A stretch of 64,000 bases of DNA from Streptomyces sp. S.PB5 (lineage in GTDB: Bacteria; Actinomycetota; Actinomycetes; Streptomycetales; Streptomycetaceae), in the NCBI RefSeq assembly GCF_030403745.1, contig NZ_JAQMWP010000001.1, positions 1-64,000 on the forward strand, read 5' to 3'. The notes under the pieces were generated by a model. The model ran no database searches, was not told the origin of the DNA, and saw only the letters and a list, made by a program, of their open reading frames with translations. This document shows, in pieces, positions 17,701 through 25,230 of this stretch. Made by a program: the position numbers and the translations under genes. Within the stretch, counting starts at the first letter, position 1, and every line of letters begins with the position of its first letter.

Positions 17701-17990
17701 TCGGCATCGGCCCGGTGGTCGGAACGCGCACATGGGGCGGGGTCATCGGCATCGACAGCCGGTACCGGCTCGTCGACGGGACGCTGATCACCCAGCCCAA
17801 GTACGCCTTCTGGCTGGAGGGTTACGAGTGGGGCGTGGAGAACCACGGCGTCGACCCGGACGTCGAGGTGGTCCAACGGCCGCAGGACCACGGCGCCGGG
17901 CGGGACGTACAGCTCGACGAGGCGATCAGGATCGCCCTGGAGGCGCTGGAGAACAGTCCGGCCAAAACGCCGCCGTCTCTGCCCTCCTAG
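14775..17990 (+). CDS. Tricorn protease homologue (S41 family peptidase)
   Basis: This 1071-residue protein starts at GTG 14775. The first about 650 residues form WD40/TolB-like propeller blades: SYLRFPHLHGDLAAFTAEDDVWI, RISPDGTTVAWTSTRDG, YAPAFTLDGKHLAFLSNRSFDPVYDEHVF. A core domain (MRDHFWRPDMSGVDWSGVLDRYRPVV) and a PDZ domain (GVAVRAGDAIVAVGGHPVD) follow. The C-terminal S41 peptidase domain has the catalytic stretch NEFSGSDGDIVNAAIKALGIGPVVGTRTWGGVIG, where the Ser of GSDGD is the nucleophile. A domain order of propeller, propeller, PDZ and serine peptidase is that of archaeal and Streptomyces tricorn. No signal peptide is seen, so it is cytoplasmic and probably degrades proteasome or Clp products. 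Confidence 0.95.
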   Translation: MTQPATSSYLRFPHLHGDLAAFTAEDDVWIAPLDGGRAWRVSADNVPVSVPRISPDGTTVAWTSTRDGAPEVHIAPVDGGSAKRLTHWGSWRTQVRGWTPDGKVLAISTYGQASLRRSWAHAIPLDGGPSTVLPYGPVGAVALGPSTVLLSAPMGREAAWWKRYRGGTAGKLWIDREGDGEFVRLHEDLDGNIEFPVWAGERIAFLSDHEGVGAVYSSLGDGSDLRRHTPLDCFYARHASGDGTRIIYSSAGELWVLDDLDGAEPRRLDVRLGGQRTDRQPFPVNASRWFGSAAPDHTARGSAVGVRGAVHWVTHRSGPARVLAAEPGVRARLPRTFRTEGEEWVVWVTDAEGDDALEFAPATGLAPGATPRRLAAGQLGRVLGLAMAPDGSRAAVAAHDGRVLLVERETGEVREVDRSEEGDVSGLVFSPDSAWLAWSHPGPRPLRQLRLANTTDLSVTEATPLRFQDYAPAFTLDGKHLAFLSNRSFDPVYDEHVFDLAFVVGDRPHLITLAATTPSPFGPQRHGRSFEAPDKDETPESEGTPATRIDLDGLADRIVPFPVEAARYSNLRAAKDGVLWLRHPVQGVLGSSRATPDDPDPKTELERYDLAQQRLEHLADDADHFAVSGDGKRVLLWTDGRLKVVPSDRRAAKDDDNDTNITVDLGRIRQTVDPSAEWRQMYEETGRIMRDHFWRPDMSGVDWSGVLDRYRPVVDRVATHDDLVDLLWEVHGELGTSHAYVTPRGGFGGGARQGLLGADISRHEDGPHGAAQWRIDRILPTETSDPEARSPLAAPGVAVRAGDAIVAVGGHPVDQVTGPGPLLVGTAGKAVELTISPSGGGDLRHAVVVPVADEEPLRYHAWVADRRAYVHEKSGGRLGYLHVPDMQAPGWAQIHRDLRVEVAREGLVVDVRENRGGHTSQLVVEKLARRIVGWALPRGMRPYSYPQDAPRGPVVAVANEFSGSDGDIVNAAIKALGIGPVVGTRTWGGVIGIDSRYRLVDGTLITQPKYAFWLEGYEWGVENHGVDPDVEVVQRPQDHGAGRDVQLDEAIRIALEALENSPAKTPPSLPS

Positions 17991-18029
17991 TTACGATGCC
18001 CCCACACCCATCAGCCGAAGGGACACCAC

Positions 18030-18383
18030 ATGCCAGGGGAACCGCAGGACGACTGCCTGTTCTGCAAGATCGTCGAAGGGCACATCCCTGCGACGATCGT
18101 CCGCGAGACCGACACCACCGTCGCCTTCCGGGACATCAACCCCCAGGCACCCACGCACGTCCTGGTGATCCCCAAGGTCCACTACGAGAACGCCGCCGCC
18201 CTGGCCACCGCCGAACCGGCGATCGCCGGTGACGTGCTCCGTGAGGCGCAGTCCGTCGCCGACGAGGACAAGCTGGAGAGCTACCGCATCGTCTTCAACA
18301 CCGGTGCCGGCGCCGGCCAGACCGTCTTCCACGCCCACGCGCACGTCCTCGGCGGCCGCGGCCTGGAATGGCCTCCCGGGTAA
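18030..18383 (+). CDS. Histidine triad (HIT) nucleotide-binding protein
   Basis: This 117-residue Hint-type protein has CLFCKIVEGHIPATIVRETDTTVAFRDINPQAPTHVLVIPK at the N-terminus (in parts) and the histidine triad HAHAHV near residues 100-105. The zinc-ligand-like CLFC pair is present as in Hint homologues. The family hydrolyses nucleoside phosphoramidates. It lies 6 bp upstream of RNase Z on the same strand, so both should share a transcript. Confidence 0.93.
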   Translation: MPGEPQDDCLFCKIVEGHIPATIVRETDTTVAFRDINPQAPTHVLVIPKVHYENAAALATAEPAIAGDVLREAQSVADEDKLESYRIVFNTGAGAGQTVFHAHAHVLGGRGLEWPPG

Positions 18384-18389
18384 CCCACC

Positions 18390-19295
18390 GTGTCCGTACG
18401 TGAATTGGTGGTCCTCGGCACGGCCAGCCAGGTCCCCACCCGCCATCGCAACCACAACGGCTACCTCCTGCGCTGGGACGGCGAGGGCATCCTCTTCGAT
18501 CCCGGCGAGGGCACCCAGCGCCAGATGCTGCGCGCCGGGGTCGCCGCGCACGACCTCAACCGGATCTGCGTCACGCACTTCCACGGCGACCATTCGCTGG
18601 GGCTCGCCGGTGTCATCCAGCGGATCAACCTCGACCGGGTGCCGCACGAGATCACGGCCCACTACCCGAAGTCGGGGCAGCGGTTCTTCGACCGCCTGCG
18701 GTACGCGACGGCGTACCGGGAGACGGTGGAGATCACGCAGGCGCCGGTGAGCGCGGACGGCGTGCAGGGCACGGCCGCTTCCTACGCGCTGGAGGCCCGC
18801 AAGCTGTCCCACCCCGTCGAGTCGTACGGCTATCTCGTCGTCGAGCCCGACGGGCGCCGCATGCTGCCCGACCGGCTCGCCGCGCACGGCATCAAGGGGC
18901 CGGACGTCGGACGGATCCAGCGGGAAGGCGCCGTCGGCGGGGTCTCGCTGGAGGACGTCAGCGAGGTGCGGCGCGGGCAGCGGTTCGCGTTCGTCATGGA
19001 CACCCGGCTGTGCGACGGCGTGTACGCGCTGGCGCAGGGGTGCGACATGCTTGTCATCGAGTCGACGTTCCTGGACGAGGACACGGCGCTGGCGGTGGAG
19101 CACGGTCACCTGACCGCCGGGCAGGCCGCGGCGGTCGCGCGCGAGGCGGGTGTGAGACACCTCGTGCTCACCCACTTCAGCCAGCGGTACAACGACCCCG
19201 ACGAATTCGAACGGCAGGCGCGCGCCGCCGGGTTCGAGGGGGAGCTGACGGTGGCGCACGATCTTCTGCGGGTGCCGGTTCCGAAACGTCGGTAA
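18390..19295 (+). CDS. rnz: Ribonuclease Z (tRNA 3' endonuclease)
   Basis: This 301-residue protein starts at GTG 18390. The MBL-fold metal motif is [11 protein letters not shown] near residues 61-68 (HxHxDH). Other ligands are likely in [22 protein letters not shown] and [20 protein letters not shown], which is the C-terminal motif of RNase Z/ElaC. The PxKxRN-type region appears as [22 protein letters not shown]. The enzyme trims tRNA 3' trailers that lack encoded CCA. It follows the HIT gene closely and precedes a deaminase gene by 20 bp. Confidence 0.94.
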   Translation: MSVRELVVLGTASQVPTRHRNHNGYLLRWDGEGILFDPGEGTQRQMLRAGVAAHDLNRICVTHFHGDHSLGLAGVIQRINLDRVPHEITAHYPKSGQRFFDRLRYATAYRETVEITQAPVSADGVQGTAASYALEARKLSHPVESYGYLVVEPDGRRMLPDRLAAHGIKGPDVGRIQREGAVGGVSLEDVSEVRRGQRFAFVMDTRLCDGVYALAQGCDMLVIESTFLDEDTALAVEHGHLTAGQAAAVAREAGVRHLVLTHFSQRYNDPDEFERQARAAGFEGELTVAHDLLRVPVPKRR

Positions 19296-19315
19296 AGCGG
19301 CCGTACGATGCTGCG

Positions 19316-20308
19316 ATGCCCCTCCCCAAAGCAGAACTGCACCTCCACATCGAAGGCACGCTGGAGCCGGAGCTGGCGTTCGAGCTGGCCGCCCGGAACG
19401 GCGTCGAGCTGCCGTACGCCGACACGGACGAACTCCGCAAGGCGTACCGGTTCGAGGACCTGCAGTCCTTCCTGAACCTGTACTACGAGCTCATGGCGGT
19501 CCTGCGCACCGAGCGGGACTTCGAGGACCTGGCCGACGCGTACCTCGCCCGCGCCGCCGCGCAGGGGGTGCGGCACGCGGAGATCTTCTTCGACCCGCAG
19601 GCGCACATCGCGCGCGGTGTGGAGATGGGCACGGTCGTGGAAGGGCTGTGGCGGGCGCTGGGCAGCAGCGAGGCGAACCACGGTGTCTCGACCCAGCTCA
19701 TCCTGTGCTTCCTGCGGGACGAGTCCGCGGAGTCGGCCCTTGAGACGCTGGAGGCCGCCAAGCCGTACCTCGACCGGATCGTCGGCGTCGGGCTCGACTC
19801 CGCCGAGGTCGGGCATCCGCCGGTGAAGTTCCGCGAGGTGTACGAGGCCGCTGCGCGGCTCGGGCTGCGGCGGGTTGCTCATGCGGGGGAGGAGGGGCCG
19901 CCCTCCTACATCGTCGAGGCGCTGGACGTGCTCGGGGTGGAGCGGATCGACCATGGGCTGCGGTGCATGGAGGATCCCGAGCTGGTCTCGCGGCTGGTGC
20001 GGGAGCGGGTGCCGCTGACGTTGTGCCCGCTGTCCAATGTGCGGCTGCGGACGGTGGACGTGCTGGCCGATCATCCGCTGCCGGCGATGCTGGACGCGGG
20101 GTTGCTGTGCACGGTGAACTCCGACGACCCCGCCTATTTCGGTGGGTACGCCGGGGACAACTTCGACGCGGTGCGCTCGGCGCTGGGCCTGGGCGAGGAG
20201 CGGTTGCGGGAGCTGGCCCGGAACTCGTTCGTCGCGTCCTTTCTGGAGCACGACGAGGAGCGGCGGGAGCGGTATCTCGCCGAGGTTGAGGCTTACGAGT
20301 TTTCGTAG
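19316..20308 (+). CDS. Adenosine deaminase family protein, probably an adenine deaminase
   Basis: This 330-residue zinc amidohydrolase starts at ATG 19316 (MPLPKAELHLHIEGTLEPE). Metal and catalytic motifs are HLHIEGT (residues 9-15), HAGEEGPPSYI, GVERIDHGLRC and NSDDPAYFGGYAGDNF. True adenosine deaminases usually read SDDPPLFG. The PAYFGG form and the whole N-terminal layout, with DLQSFLNLYYELMAVLRTERDFEDLA, match bacterial adenine deaminases related to Pseudomonas PA0148. Adenine to hypoxanthine is therefore the more likely reaction, although routine annotation would say adenosine deaminase. It lies 20 bp after rnz, and the convergent MFS gene follows behind a hairpin. Confidence 0.9.
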   Translation: MPLPKAELHLHIEGTLEPELAFELAARNGVELPYADTDELRKAYRFEDLQSFLNLYYELMAVLRTERDFEDLADAYLARAAAQGVRHAEIFFDPQAHIARGVEMGTVVEGLWRALGSSEANHGVSTQLILCFLRDESAESALETLEAAKPYLDRIVGVGLDSAEVGHPPVKFREVYEAAARLGLRRVAHAGEEGPPSYIVEALDVLGVERIDHGLRCMEDPELVSRLVRERVPLTLCPLSNVRLRTVDVLADHPLPAMLDAGLLCTVNSDDPAYFGGYAGDNFDAVRSALGLGEERLRELARNSFVASFLEHDEERRERYLAEVEAYEFS

Positions 20309-20327
20309 TCGTGTGCGGGCGCGTGGG

Positions 20328-20355
20328 GGCTGGTCGCGCAGTTCCCCGCGCCCCT
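20328..20355. repeat. Dispersed 28-bp intergenic repeat (copy 1)
   Basis: The 28 bases starting GGCTGGTCGCGCAGTTCCCC are identical at 42018-42045. Both copies sit just after a stop codon. The sequence is a widespread Streptomyces intergenic motif. Confidence 0.75.
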
Positions 20356-20356
20356 G

Positions 20357-20376
20357 AGCGCCCCTAAAGGGGCGCT
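20357..20376. terminator. Hairpin between convergent deaminase and MFS genes
   Basis: AGCGCCCC (20357-20364), loop TAAA, and GGGGCGCT (20369-20376) form a perfect 8-bp stem. It overlaps the MFS stop codon and could terminate both genes. Confidence 0.5.
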
Positions 20377-21575
20377 ACGGCCGCTGTTTCGTAGGCGTGT
20401 TGGGCCGGGACAGCCGAGGCCTCCACGGTGATCTCTACCACCGGCATCGTCCGGTTGCCCGCCCGTCGCGCTGTCGCCGTCATCGGTACGGCGATCAGCA
20501 GCAGCCCCGCTGCCAGGATCAGGCCCATCGTCGGGAAGCCGGCCTGGGCCGCCAGCACGCTGCCGGTCAAGGGGCCCGCTGCGGTGCCGAGTGACGACGC
20601 CGAGCCCACCAGGACCGCCCAACGGCCCCGTGGGTCCAAGGAGGCGGCCAGGCCGATGACGTACGACAGGACGATCGGGTAGAGCAGGTTCCAGGCGATC
20701 TCGCCCGTCGCGAAGGTCGTCAGGTCGGTCGCGGAAGCGCTCAGGATGACGCAGGCCGCGATCAGGGCCGTACCGCCGCCGATGGGCAGGGCGTAGCCGA
20801 GCCGTGGGCCGAGGGCGCCCGCTCCCACCACTCCCAGCAGGCCCGCGCCGAGGGCTGTCGCGAAGACCGCGCCGACCGTGGCCTCGGTCAGGTGGGCCTG
20901 GGTGAGGCCGATGCGGCCGCTGACGCCCCAGAGGGCGTTCTGGGCGAGGGACCAGCACGGGAGGGTGGCGGCGAGGAGCAGGCCCGCGCGGAGATGGGGG
21001 AGCGGGGTCTTGGCTGTTCGGCGGGTCTGCGGGACGGGGGTGTGCCGGGGGAGACGGGTCGTCAGGGGCCAGACCGCCAGGGCGGTGAGGGCGATCGCGG
21101 CAAGCGGCTGGCCGTGGCCCTGGCCCAGGTGGGGCACGGTCAGATAGACGGCGCCCGCCAGGGCGGAGACGCTGAGCAGGCCGAGGGTGGTCGTGCGGTG
21201 CGGGTTGTGCTGGGCGGCGATGCCGGTGGCGGCGACCGCCGTCGCCGTACCCGATCCGAAGCCGCCGAGGATCGCGCCGGCGACCACTAGGGCGACGGTG
21301 CCGGTGAGGGCGGCGCAGCCGTAGCCGGCGAACGCCAGGGCAAGGCCGGTACGGGCCAGCCGGCGGGCACCGAGGCGTTCGACTCGGGACGCAAGCACGA
21401 AACCTGCGGTGGCCGAACCCAGCAGCAGCGCGCTGCCGATGGCACCGGCCTGCGAGGCGGAGAGCGGGAGGCCCGCGTCCAGACGGCCGACGGTGGTCGG
21501 CATCAGATACGGGGCGAGGTAGCCGGCCGTGAAAAGGGCGACGAGGGGCCAGGCGGTGGTGCGGGGGGCGGACAC
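20364..21575 (-). CDS. MFS transporter
   Basis: This 403-residue membrane protein starts at GTG 21573-21575 and should have about 12 transmembrane helices. Typical segments are WPLVALFTAGYLAPYLMPTTVGRLD, SQAGAIGSALLLGSATAGFVLASRVERLGARRLARTGLAL and WAVLVGSASSLGTAAGPLTGSVLAAQAGFP. The loop between helices 2 and 3 (SRVERLGARRLARTG) fits the MFS GxLaDrxGrkrv signature loosely. The nearest type is the sugar-efflux/aromatic-compound group, but the substrate is not predictable. It is convergent with the deaminase gene. Its upstream region of about 175 bp towards the IclR gene contains ATTTGTATCAA, a possible promoter part. Confidence 0.85.
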   Translation of the reverse strand: MSAPRTTAWPLVALFTAGYLAPYLMPTTVGRLDAGLPLSASQAGAIGSALLLGSATAGFVLASRVERLGARRLARTGLALAFAGYGCAALTGTVALVVAGAILGGFGSGTATAVAATGIAAQHNPHRTTTLGLLSVSALAGAVYLTVPHLGQGHGQPLAAIALTALAVWPLTTRLPRHTPVPQTRRTAKTPLPHLRAGLLLAATLPCWSLAQNALWGVSGRIGLTQAHLTEATVGAVFATALGAGLLGVVGAGALGPRLGYALPIGGGTALIAACVILSASATDLTTFATGEIAWNLLYPIVLSYVIGLAASLDPRGRWAVLVGSASSLGTAAGPLTGSVLAAQAGFPTMGLILAAGLLLIAVPMTATARRAGNRTMPVVEITVEASAVPAQHAYETAAVAPL

Positions 21576-21752
21576 GGGCGTTCCCAGGGCGTGCGGAATG
21601 AGCGGCTCAAGAAAGGGGGTTGGGGCGACGACCGTCGACGGACAGGAACGCGCGGAGAATTTGTATCAAGCACGCGGTTCCAGAAGAAGAGCGGGAGGTG
21701 TGATCTGAGGCACCTTGTGTTTCGGGTGGGAAAGAGCGGGTAAACGGGCGCC

Positions 21753-22538
21753 TCAGCGCCAGTGAACCGCCGCCCCGCCCGCGGCCGGAACCGTCGCCTC
21801 GATCTTCGCCCTGATCTCCCGCATCACCGCCACGATCTGCTCCTCGTGCCCGGGCGTCAGCCGCGCCACCGGGACCGAGCAGCTGATGGCGTCCTGGGCC
21901 GGGGAGTCGTACCGCAGGGCGAAGCCGAAGCCGATGATGCCGAGGACGCCCTCCTCGCGGTCGACGGAGTGGCCGCGCGCACGGATCCCGGCGAGGTCGG
22001 CGGCGAGGGCGGCGCGGGTGGTGTGCGAGTTGGGGGTCAGGGCCTCGTAGGGGCCGGGCGGCAGTTCCCCGTCGGGGCGTTCGGCCAGCAGGACCTTGCC
22101 GAGGGCGCCGACGTGGGCGGGGAGGCGGCGGCCCACCCGGCTGATCGTGCGCAGGTACTCGTGGGACTCGCGGGTGGCCAGATACGCCACGTCGTGGCCG
22201 TCCAGGCGGCCCATGTGGATCGTCTCGCCCAGCGCTTCGGACGCCTCGTCGAGATAGGGGCGTACGACCCGGACGCGTGGGTCGGAGTCGAGGTAGCCGG
22301 TGCCGGTCAGCAGGGCATGGATGCCGATGCCGTAGAGCGAGCCGGTGACGTCGGTGCGGACCCAGCCGCGCGAGATCAGGGTCTGGAGCAGCGCGTACAT
22401 CGAGCTGCGCGGCACTTCGAGCTCATCTGCCAGCTCCTGCAGGCGTGCCGGGCGGTCTCCGCGGGCGGCCAGCACTTCCAGCAGTTCGACCGTCCGCGCG
22501 GCCGACTTCACTTCGCGCACGCCTCCTGTCTCTGACAT
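21753..22538 (-). CDS. IclR family transcriptional regulator of the glucarate cluster
   Basis: This 261-residue protein begins at ATG 22536-22538 (MSETGGVREVKSAARTVELLEVL), the typical IclR opening. The winged HTH lies at about residues 10-75 (RPARLQELADELEVPRSSMYALLQTLISRGWV). The C-terminal GAF-like effector domain includes RRLPAHVGALGKVLLAERP, GHSVDREEGVLGIIGFGFALRYD and AISCSVPVARL. IclR proteins usually sense acids of the pathway next door. It is divergent from kdgD across 99 bp that contain a strong promoter and palindromes. It should therefore control the kdgD-gudD operon and probably itself. Confidence 0.9.
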   Translation of the reverse strand: MSETGGVREVKSAARTVELLEVLAARGDRPARLQELADELEVPRSSMYALLQTLISRGWVRTDVTGSLYGIGIHALLTGTGYLDSDPRVRVVRPYLDEASEALGETIHMGRLDGHDVAYLATRESHEYLRTISRVGRRLPAHVGALGKVLLAERPDGELPPGPYEALTPNSHTTRAALAADLAGIRARGHSVDREEGVLGIIGFGFALRYDSPAQDAISCSVPVARLTPGHEEQIVAVMREIRAKIEATVPAAGGAAVHWR

Positions 22539-22569
22539 GTGCCGATCGTAATCCGGGGGAATCGGGGCA

Positions 22570-22598
22570 TTGACGGTCCGTGTTCGCGTATCTAATCT
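22570..22598 (+). promoter_or_regulatory. Housekeeping promoter for kdgD-gudD
   Basis: TTGACG (22570-22575), an exact 17-nt spacer and TAATCT (22593-22598) match the vegetative sigma consensus well. It is the best promoter visible in the window. Confidence 0.75.
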
Positions 22599-22634
22599 CC
22601 ATTTCCATACGTGGATGACATCTACATGGGGAGA
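22594..22634. promoter_or_regulatory. Candidate IclR operator
   Basis: Just downstream of the -10 box, TCCATACGTGGA (around 22605-22616) is a palindrome of TCCA/TGGA half sites. It is flanked by outer half sites ATCTCCAT and ATGGGGAGAT. The position would block transcription of kdgD. Assigning it to the neighbouring IclR protein is inference. Confidence 0.45.
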
Positions 22635-22637
22635 TGA

Positions 22638-23594
22638 GTGAGGGTGAGTCTCGACACCGGCGCCGTGGTGCGGCGGCTGCGGGAGGGTATGGCGGATGGT
22701 GTGCTGTCGTTCCCGCTGACCAGCTTCCGCGCCGACGGCTCGCTCGACCCGGACGGCTTCCGTGCCCATGTCGCCGCCCAGATCGCCACCGCCCCCGGGG
22801 CCGTCTTCCCCGCCTGCGGCACGGGGGAGTTCTTCTCGCTGGACGAGGAGGAGTACCGGACCGTCGTCTCGATCGCCGTGGCGGAAGCGGGCGGACGTGT
22901 GCCCGTCGTCGCCGGCATCGGATACGGCTGGGCGCAGGCCGCGCGCTTCGCCCGTGTCGCCGAGGACGCGGGGGCGGACGCGCTGCTGGTCCTGCCGCAC
23001 TATCTGGTCGCCGCCCCGCAGGAGGGGCTGGTGGCGCAGCTGGAGGAGATCGCCGCCCGGACCCGGCTGCCGCTCATCGCGTACCAGCGGGGGCAAGTCG
23101 CCTTCACCGCCGACTCGTTGCGGCGCATCGCCGCCATCCCGACCGTCATCGGCCTCAAGGACGGGCACAGCGACCTCGACCGGCTCCAGCGGCTCACCCT
23201 CGCCGCCCCCGAGGGCTTCCTCTTCTTCAACGGCGCCGCCACCGCGGAGATCCAGGCCCGCGCCTACGCCACCGTCGGCGTCCCCGCGTACTCCTCCGCC
23301 GTGCACGCCTTCGCCCCGGAGATCGCGAACGCCTTCTTCGCCGCCCTGAAGAGGGGCGACGAGGGAGACGTGGGAACGGTGGAGAAGCTGCTCCGCGACT
23401 TCTACGTCCCGCTCGTCGAACTCCGCGACCGGGTCCCCGGATACGCCGTGTCGCTGGTGAAGGCGGCCGCTCGGCTGCGGGGGCGGCCGGTGGGGTCCGT
23501 GCGGGCGCCTCTCACCGACCCTTCGGCCGGTGATCTGGCCGATCTGCGGAACCTCCTCATCGCCGGCCTCGACCTCGTAGGAGCCTCCCTGTGA
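22638..23594 (+). CDS. kdgD: 5-dehydro-4-deoxyglucarate dehydratase
   Basis: This 318-residue protein is of the DHDPS/NAL aldolase superfamily. The start is GTG 22638 with GGGAGA 4-5 nt upstream. An alternative GTG lies at 22644. The N-terminal DGVLSFPLTSFRADGSLDPDGFRAHVA and FPACGTGEFFSLDEEEYRTVV are typical of KdgD. The Schiff-base lysine is in VIGLKDGHSDLDRLQRL, and the partner Tyr is in PLIAYQRGQVAFT. The enzyme converts 5-dehydro-4-deoxy-D-glucarate to 2,5-dioxopentanoate (alpha-ketoglutarate semialdehyde) with loss of CO2 and water. It overlaps gudD by 4 bp (GTGA), giving two consecutive pathway steps on one message. Confidence 0.93.
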   Translation: MRVSLDTGAVVRRLREGMADGVLSFPLTSFRADGSLDPDGFRAHVAAQIATAPGAVFPACGTGEFFSLDEEEYRTVVSIAVAEAGGRVPVVAGIGYGWAQAARFARVAEDAGADALLVLPHYLVAAPQEGLVAQLEEIAARTRLPLIAYQRGQVAFTADSLRRIAAIPTVIGLKDGHSDLDRLQRLTLAAPEGFLFFNGAATAEIQARAYATVGVPAYSSAVHAFAPEIANAFFAALKRGDEGDVGTVEKLLRDFYVPLVELRDRVPGYAVSLVKAAARLRGRPVGSVRAPLTDPSAGDLADLRNLLIAGLDLVGASL

Positions 23595-24880
23595 ACCTCA
23601 CGATCACGGACGTACGGCTGACGCCGATCCTCGTCGCCGACCCGCCGCTGCTCAACACCCAGGGTGTGCACCAGCCGTACACCCCGCGGCTGATCGTGGA
23701 GGTCGAGACCGCGGACGGGGTGACCGGGGTCGGGGAGACCTACGGCGACACCAAGTACCTGGAGCTGGCGCGGCCCTTCGCCGCGAAGTTGCCAGGACGC
23801 CAAGTGTCCGATCTGAACGGGCTGTTCACCGTCGCCGAACAGGTCGCCGTCGACTCCTCCCGGGTCTCCGGGAAGGTCGATGTCGGCGGGCTGCGGGGAG
23901 TGCAGACCGCCGACAAGCTGCGGCTGTCCGTCGTCTCCGCGTTCGAGGTCGCCTGCCTCGACGCCCTCGGCAAGGCGCTCGGGCTGCCCGTGCACGCGCT
24001 GCTCGGGGGGAAGGTGCGGGACTCCGTCGAGTACAGCGCCTATCTGTTCTACAAGTGGGCCGATCATCCCGCGGGGGTCGCCGGTGAGAAGGACGACTGG
24101 GGGGCGGCTCTCGATCCGGCCGGGGTGGTGGCGCAGGCGCGGTTGTTCAAGGAGCGGTACGGGTTCACCTCGTTCAAGCTCAAGGGCGGGGTGTTTCCGC
24201 CGGACGAGGAGATCGCGGCCGTACGGGCGCTGGCGGAGGCCTTTCCCGGGCATCCGCTGCGGCTCGACCCCAACGGTGCCTGGAGCGTGGCTACTTCGCT
24301 GAAGGTGGCCGAGGAGGTGGGTGACGTCCTCGAATATCTTGAGGACCCCGCACTTGGTACGGCCGCCATGGCTGAAGTGTCCGCCGGGACCGGTGTGCCG
24401 CTCGCCACCAACATGTGCGTGACGACCTTCGCGGAGATCCAGGAGGCGTTCGCGAAGGACGCCGTGCAGGTGGTGCTGTCGGATCACCACTACTGGGGCG
24501 GGCTACGGAACACCCAGCAACTCGCCGCCATCTGCCGGACGTTCGGGGTGGGGGTGTCCATGCACTCCAACACGCATCTGGGGATCTCGCTGGCCGCGAT
24601 GACCCATGTGGCGTCGACGGTGCCGAATCTTCACCATGCCTGTGACTCGCACTATCCGTGGCAGTCGGAGGATGTGCTGACGTCGCGGCTGACGTTCGAG
24701 GGGGGTGAGGTGGCGGTGTCGGACGCGCCCGGTCTCGGGGTCGAACTCGACCGCGAGAAGGTGGAGTTCCTGCATCGGCGGTGGCTCGATGACGACGGGG
24801 CGCTGCGGGAGCGGGACGATGCGGCGGCCATGCGGGTTGCGGAGCCGGGGTGGGTCACGCCGAGTGTGCCTCGCTGGTAG
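23591..24880 (+). CDS. gudD: Glucarate dehydratase
   Basis: This 429-residue protein is of the enolase superfamily, mandelate racemase/glucarate dehydratase branch. The N-terminal capping domain begins MNLTITDVRLTPILVADPPLLNTQGVHQP. The barrel has the KxK-type base motif in FTSFKLKGGVFPPDEEI. Metal ligands are probably in LRLDPNGAW, EYLEDPAL and ATNMCVTTF, and the catalytic His is in LSDHHYWGGLRN. Dehydration of D-glucarate (or L-idarate) yields 5-dehydro-4-deoxyglucarate, the kdgD substrate. The start is GTG 23591, overlapping the kdgD stop. Confidence 0.94.
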   Translation: MNLTITDVRLTPILVADPPLLNTQGVHQPYTPRLIVEVETADGVTGVGETYGDTKYLELARPFAAKLPGRQVSDLNGLFTVAEQVAVDSSRVSGKVDVGGLRGVQTADKLRLSVVSAFEVACLDALGKALGLPVHALLGGKVRDSVEYSAYLFYKWADHPAGVAGEKDDWGAALDPAGVVAQARLFKERYGFTSFKLKGGVFPPDEEIAAVRALAEAFPGHPLRLDPNGAWSVATSLKVAEEVGDVLEYLEDPALGTAAMAEVSAGTGVPLATNMCVTTFAEIQEAFAKDAVQVVLSDHHYWGGLRNTQQLAAICRTFGVGVSMHSNTHLGISLAAMTHVASTVPNLHHACDSHYPWQSEDVLTSRLTFEGGEVAVSDAPGLGVELDREKVEFLHRRWLDDDGALRERDDAAAMRVAEPGWVTPSVPRW

Positions 24881-24888
24881 GGCGGGCT

Positions 24889-25022
24889 TTTTCTCGCCCC
24901 CGCCGCCCCTTCCCTCCCCCAGAGGGGGGGACCCCCACCGTCCCCTGGGGGCCGCCGCCCCCAGACCCCCGCTTCGGCCCTGAACGGGCCTCGTCCTCAA
25001 TCGCCGGACGGGCTGGGATTGC
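24889..25022. repeat. Dispersed intergenic repeat, copy 2 (with hairpin)
   Basis: The element includes CGCCGCCCCTTCCCTCCCCC, the hairpin CTGGGGG-CCGCCG-CCCCCAG (24945-24964), then ACCCCCGCTTCGGCC and CGCCGGACGGGCTGG. It follows the gudD stop by 8 bp and probably ends that transcript. The rest of the 350-bp gap before 25231 shows no gene. Confidence 0.7.
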
Positions 25023-25230
25023 CTGGACCGGCGTTGCGAGCGGATCCGGACGCGGGTGACGACGGTACCGGGGGCCGCTTCCGCCCCTGAGTCCCCGCCG
25101 GGTGCGCGCGTATCGCATGTCCGGAGCCCTCCTCCGCCTGACGGGACGGGCGGGTCGGAGGTGAGCGGCGGCCCGTTGTCAGTGGTGTGGTGCAGACTGG
25201 CCTGATCGGCACCACGTCAGGGAGCGCACC

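Noticed and set aside
14670..17891. Open frame of about 1073 codons antisense to the tricorn protease gene
   Set aside because: GC-rich coding DNA leaves antisense frames open. It has low-complexity composition, no domain and no ribosome-binding site, while the plus strand has a clear protease.
24881..25230. Mobile element or tRNA in the gap after gudD
   Set aside because: The gap is filled by a dispersed GC-rich repeat; no tRNA cloverleaf, transposase or terminal repeats were seen.
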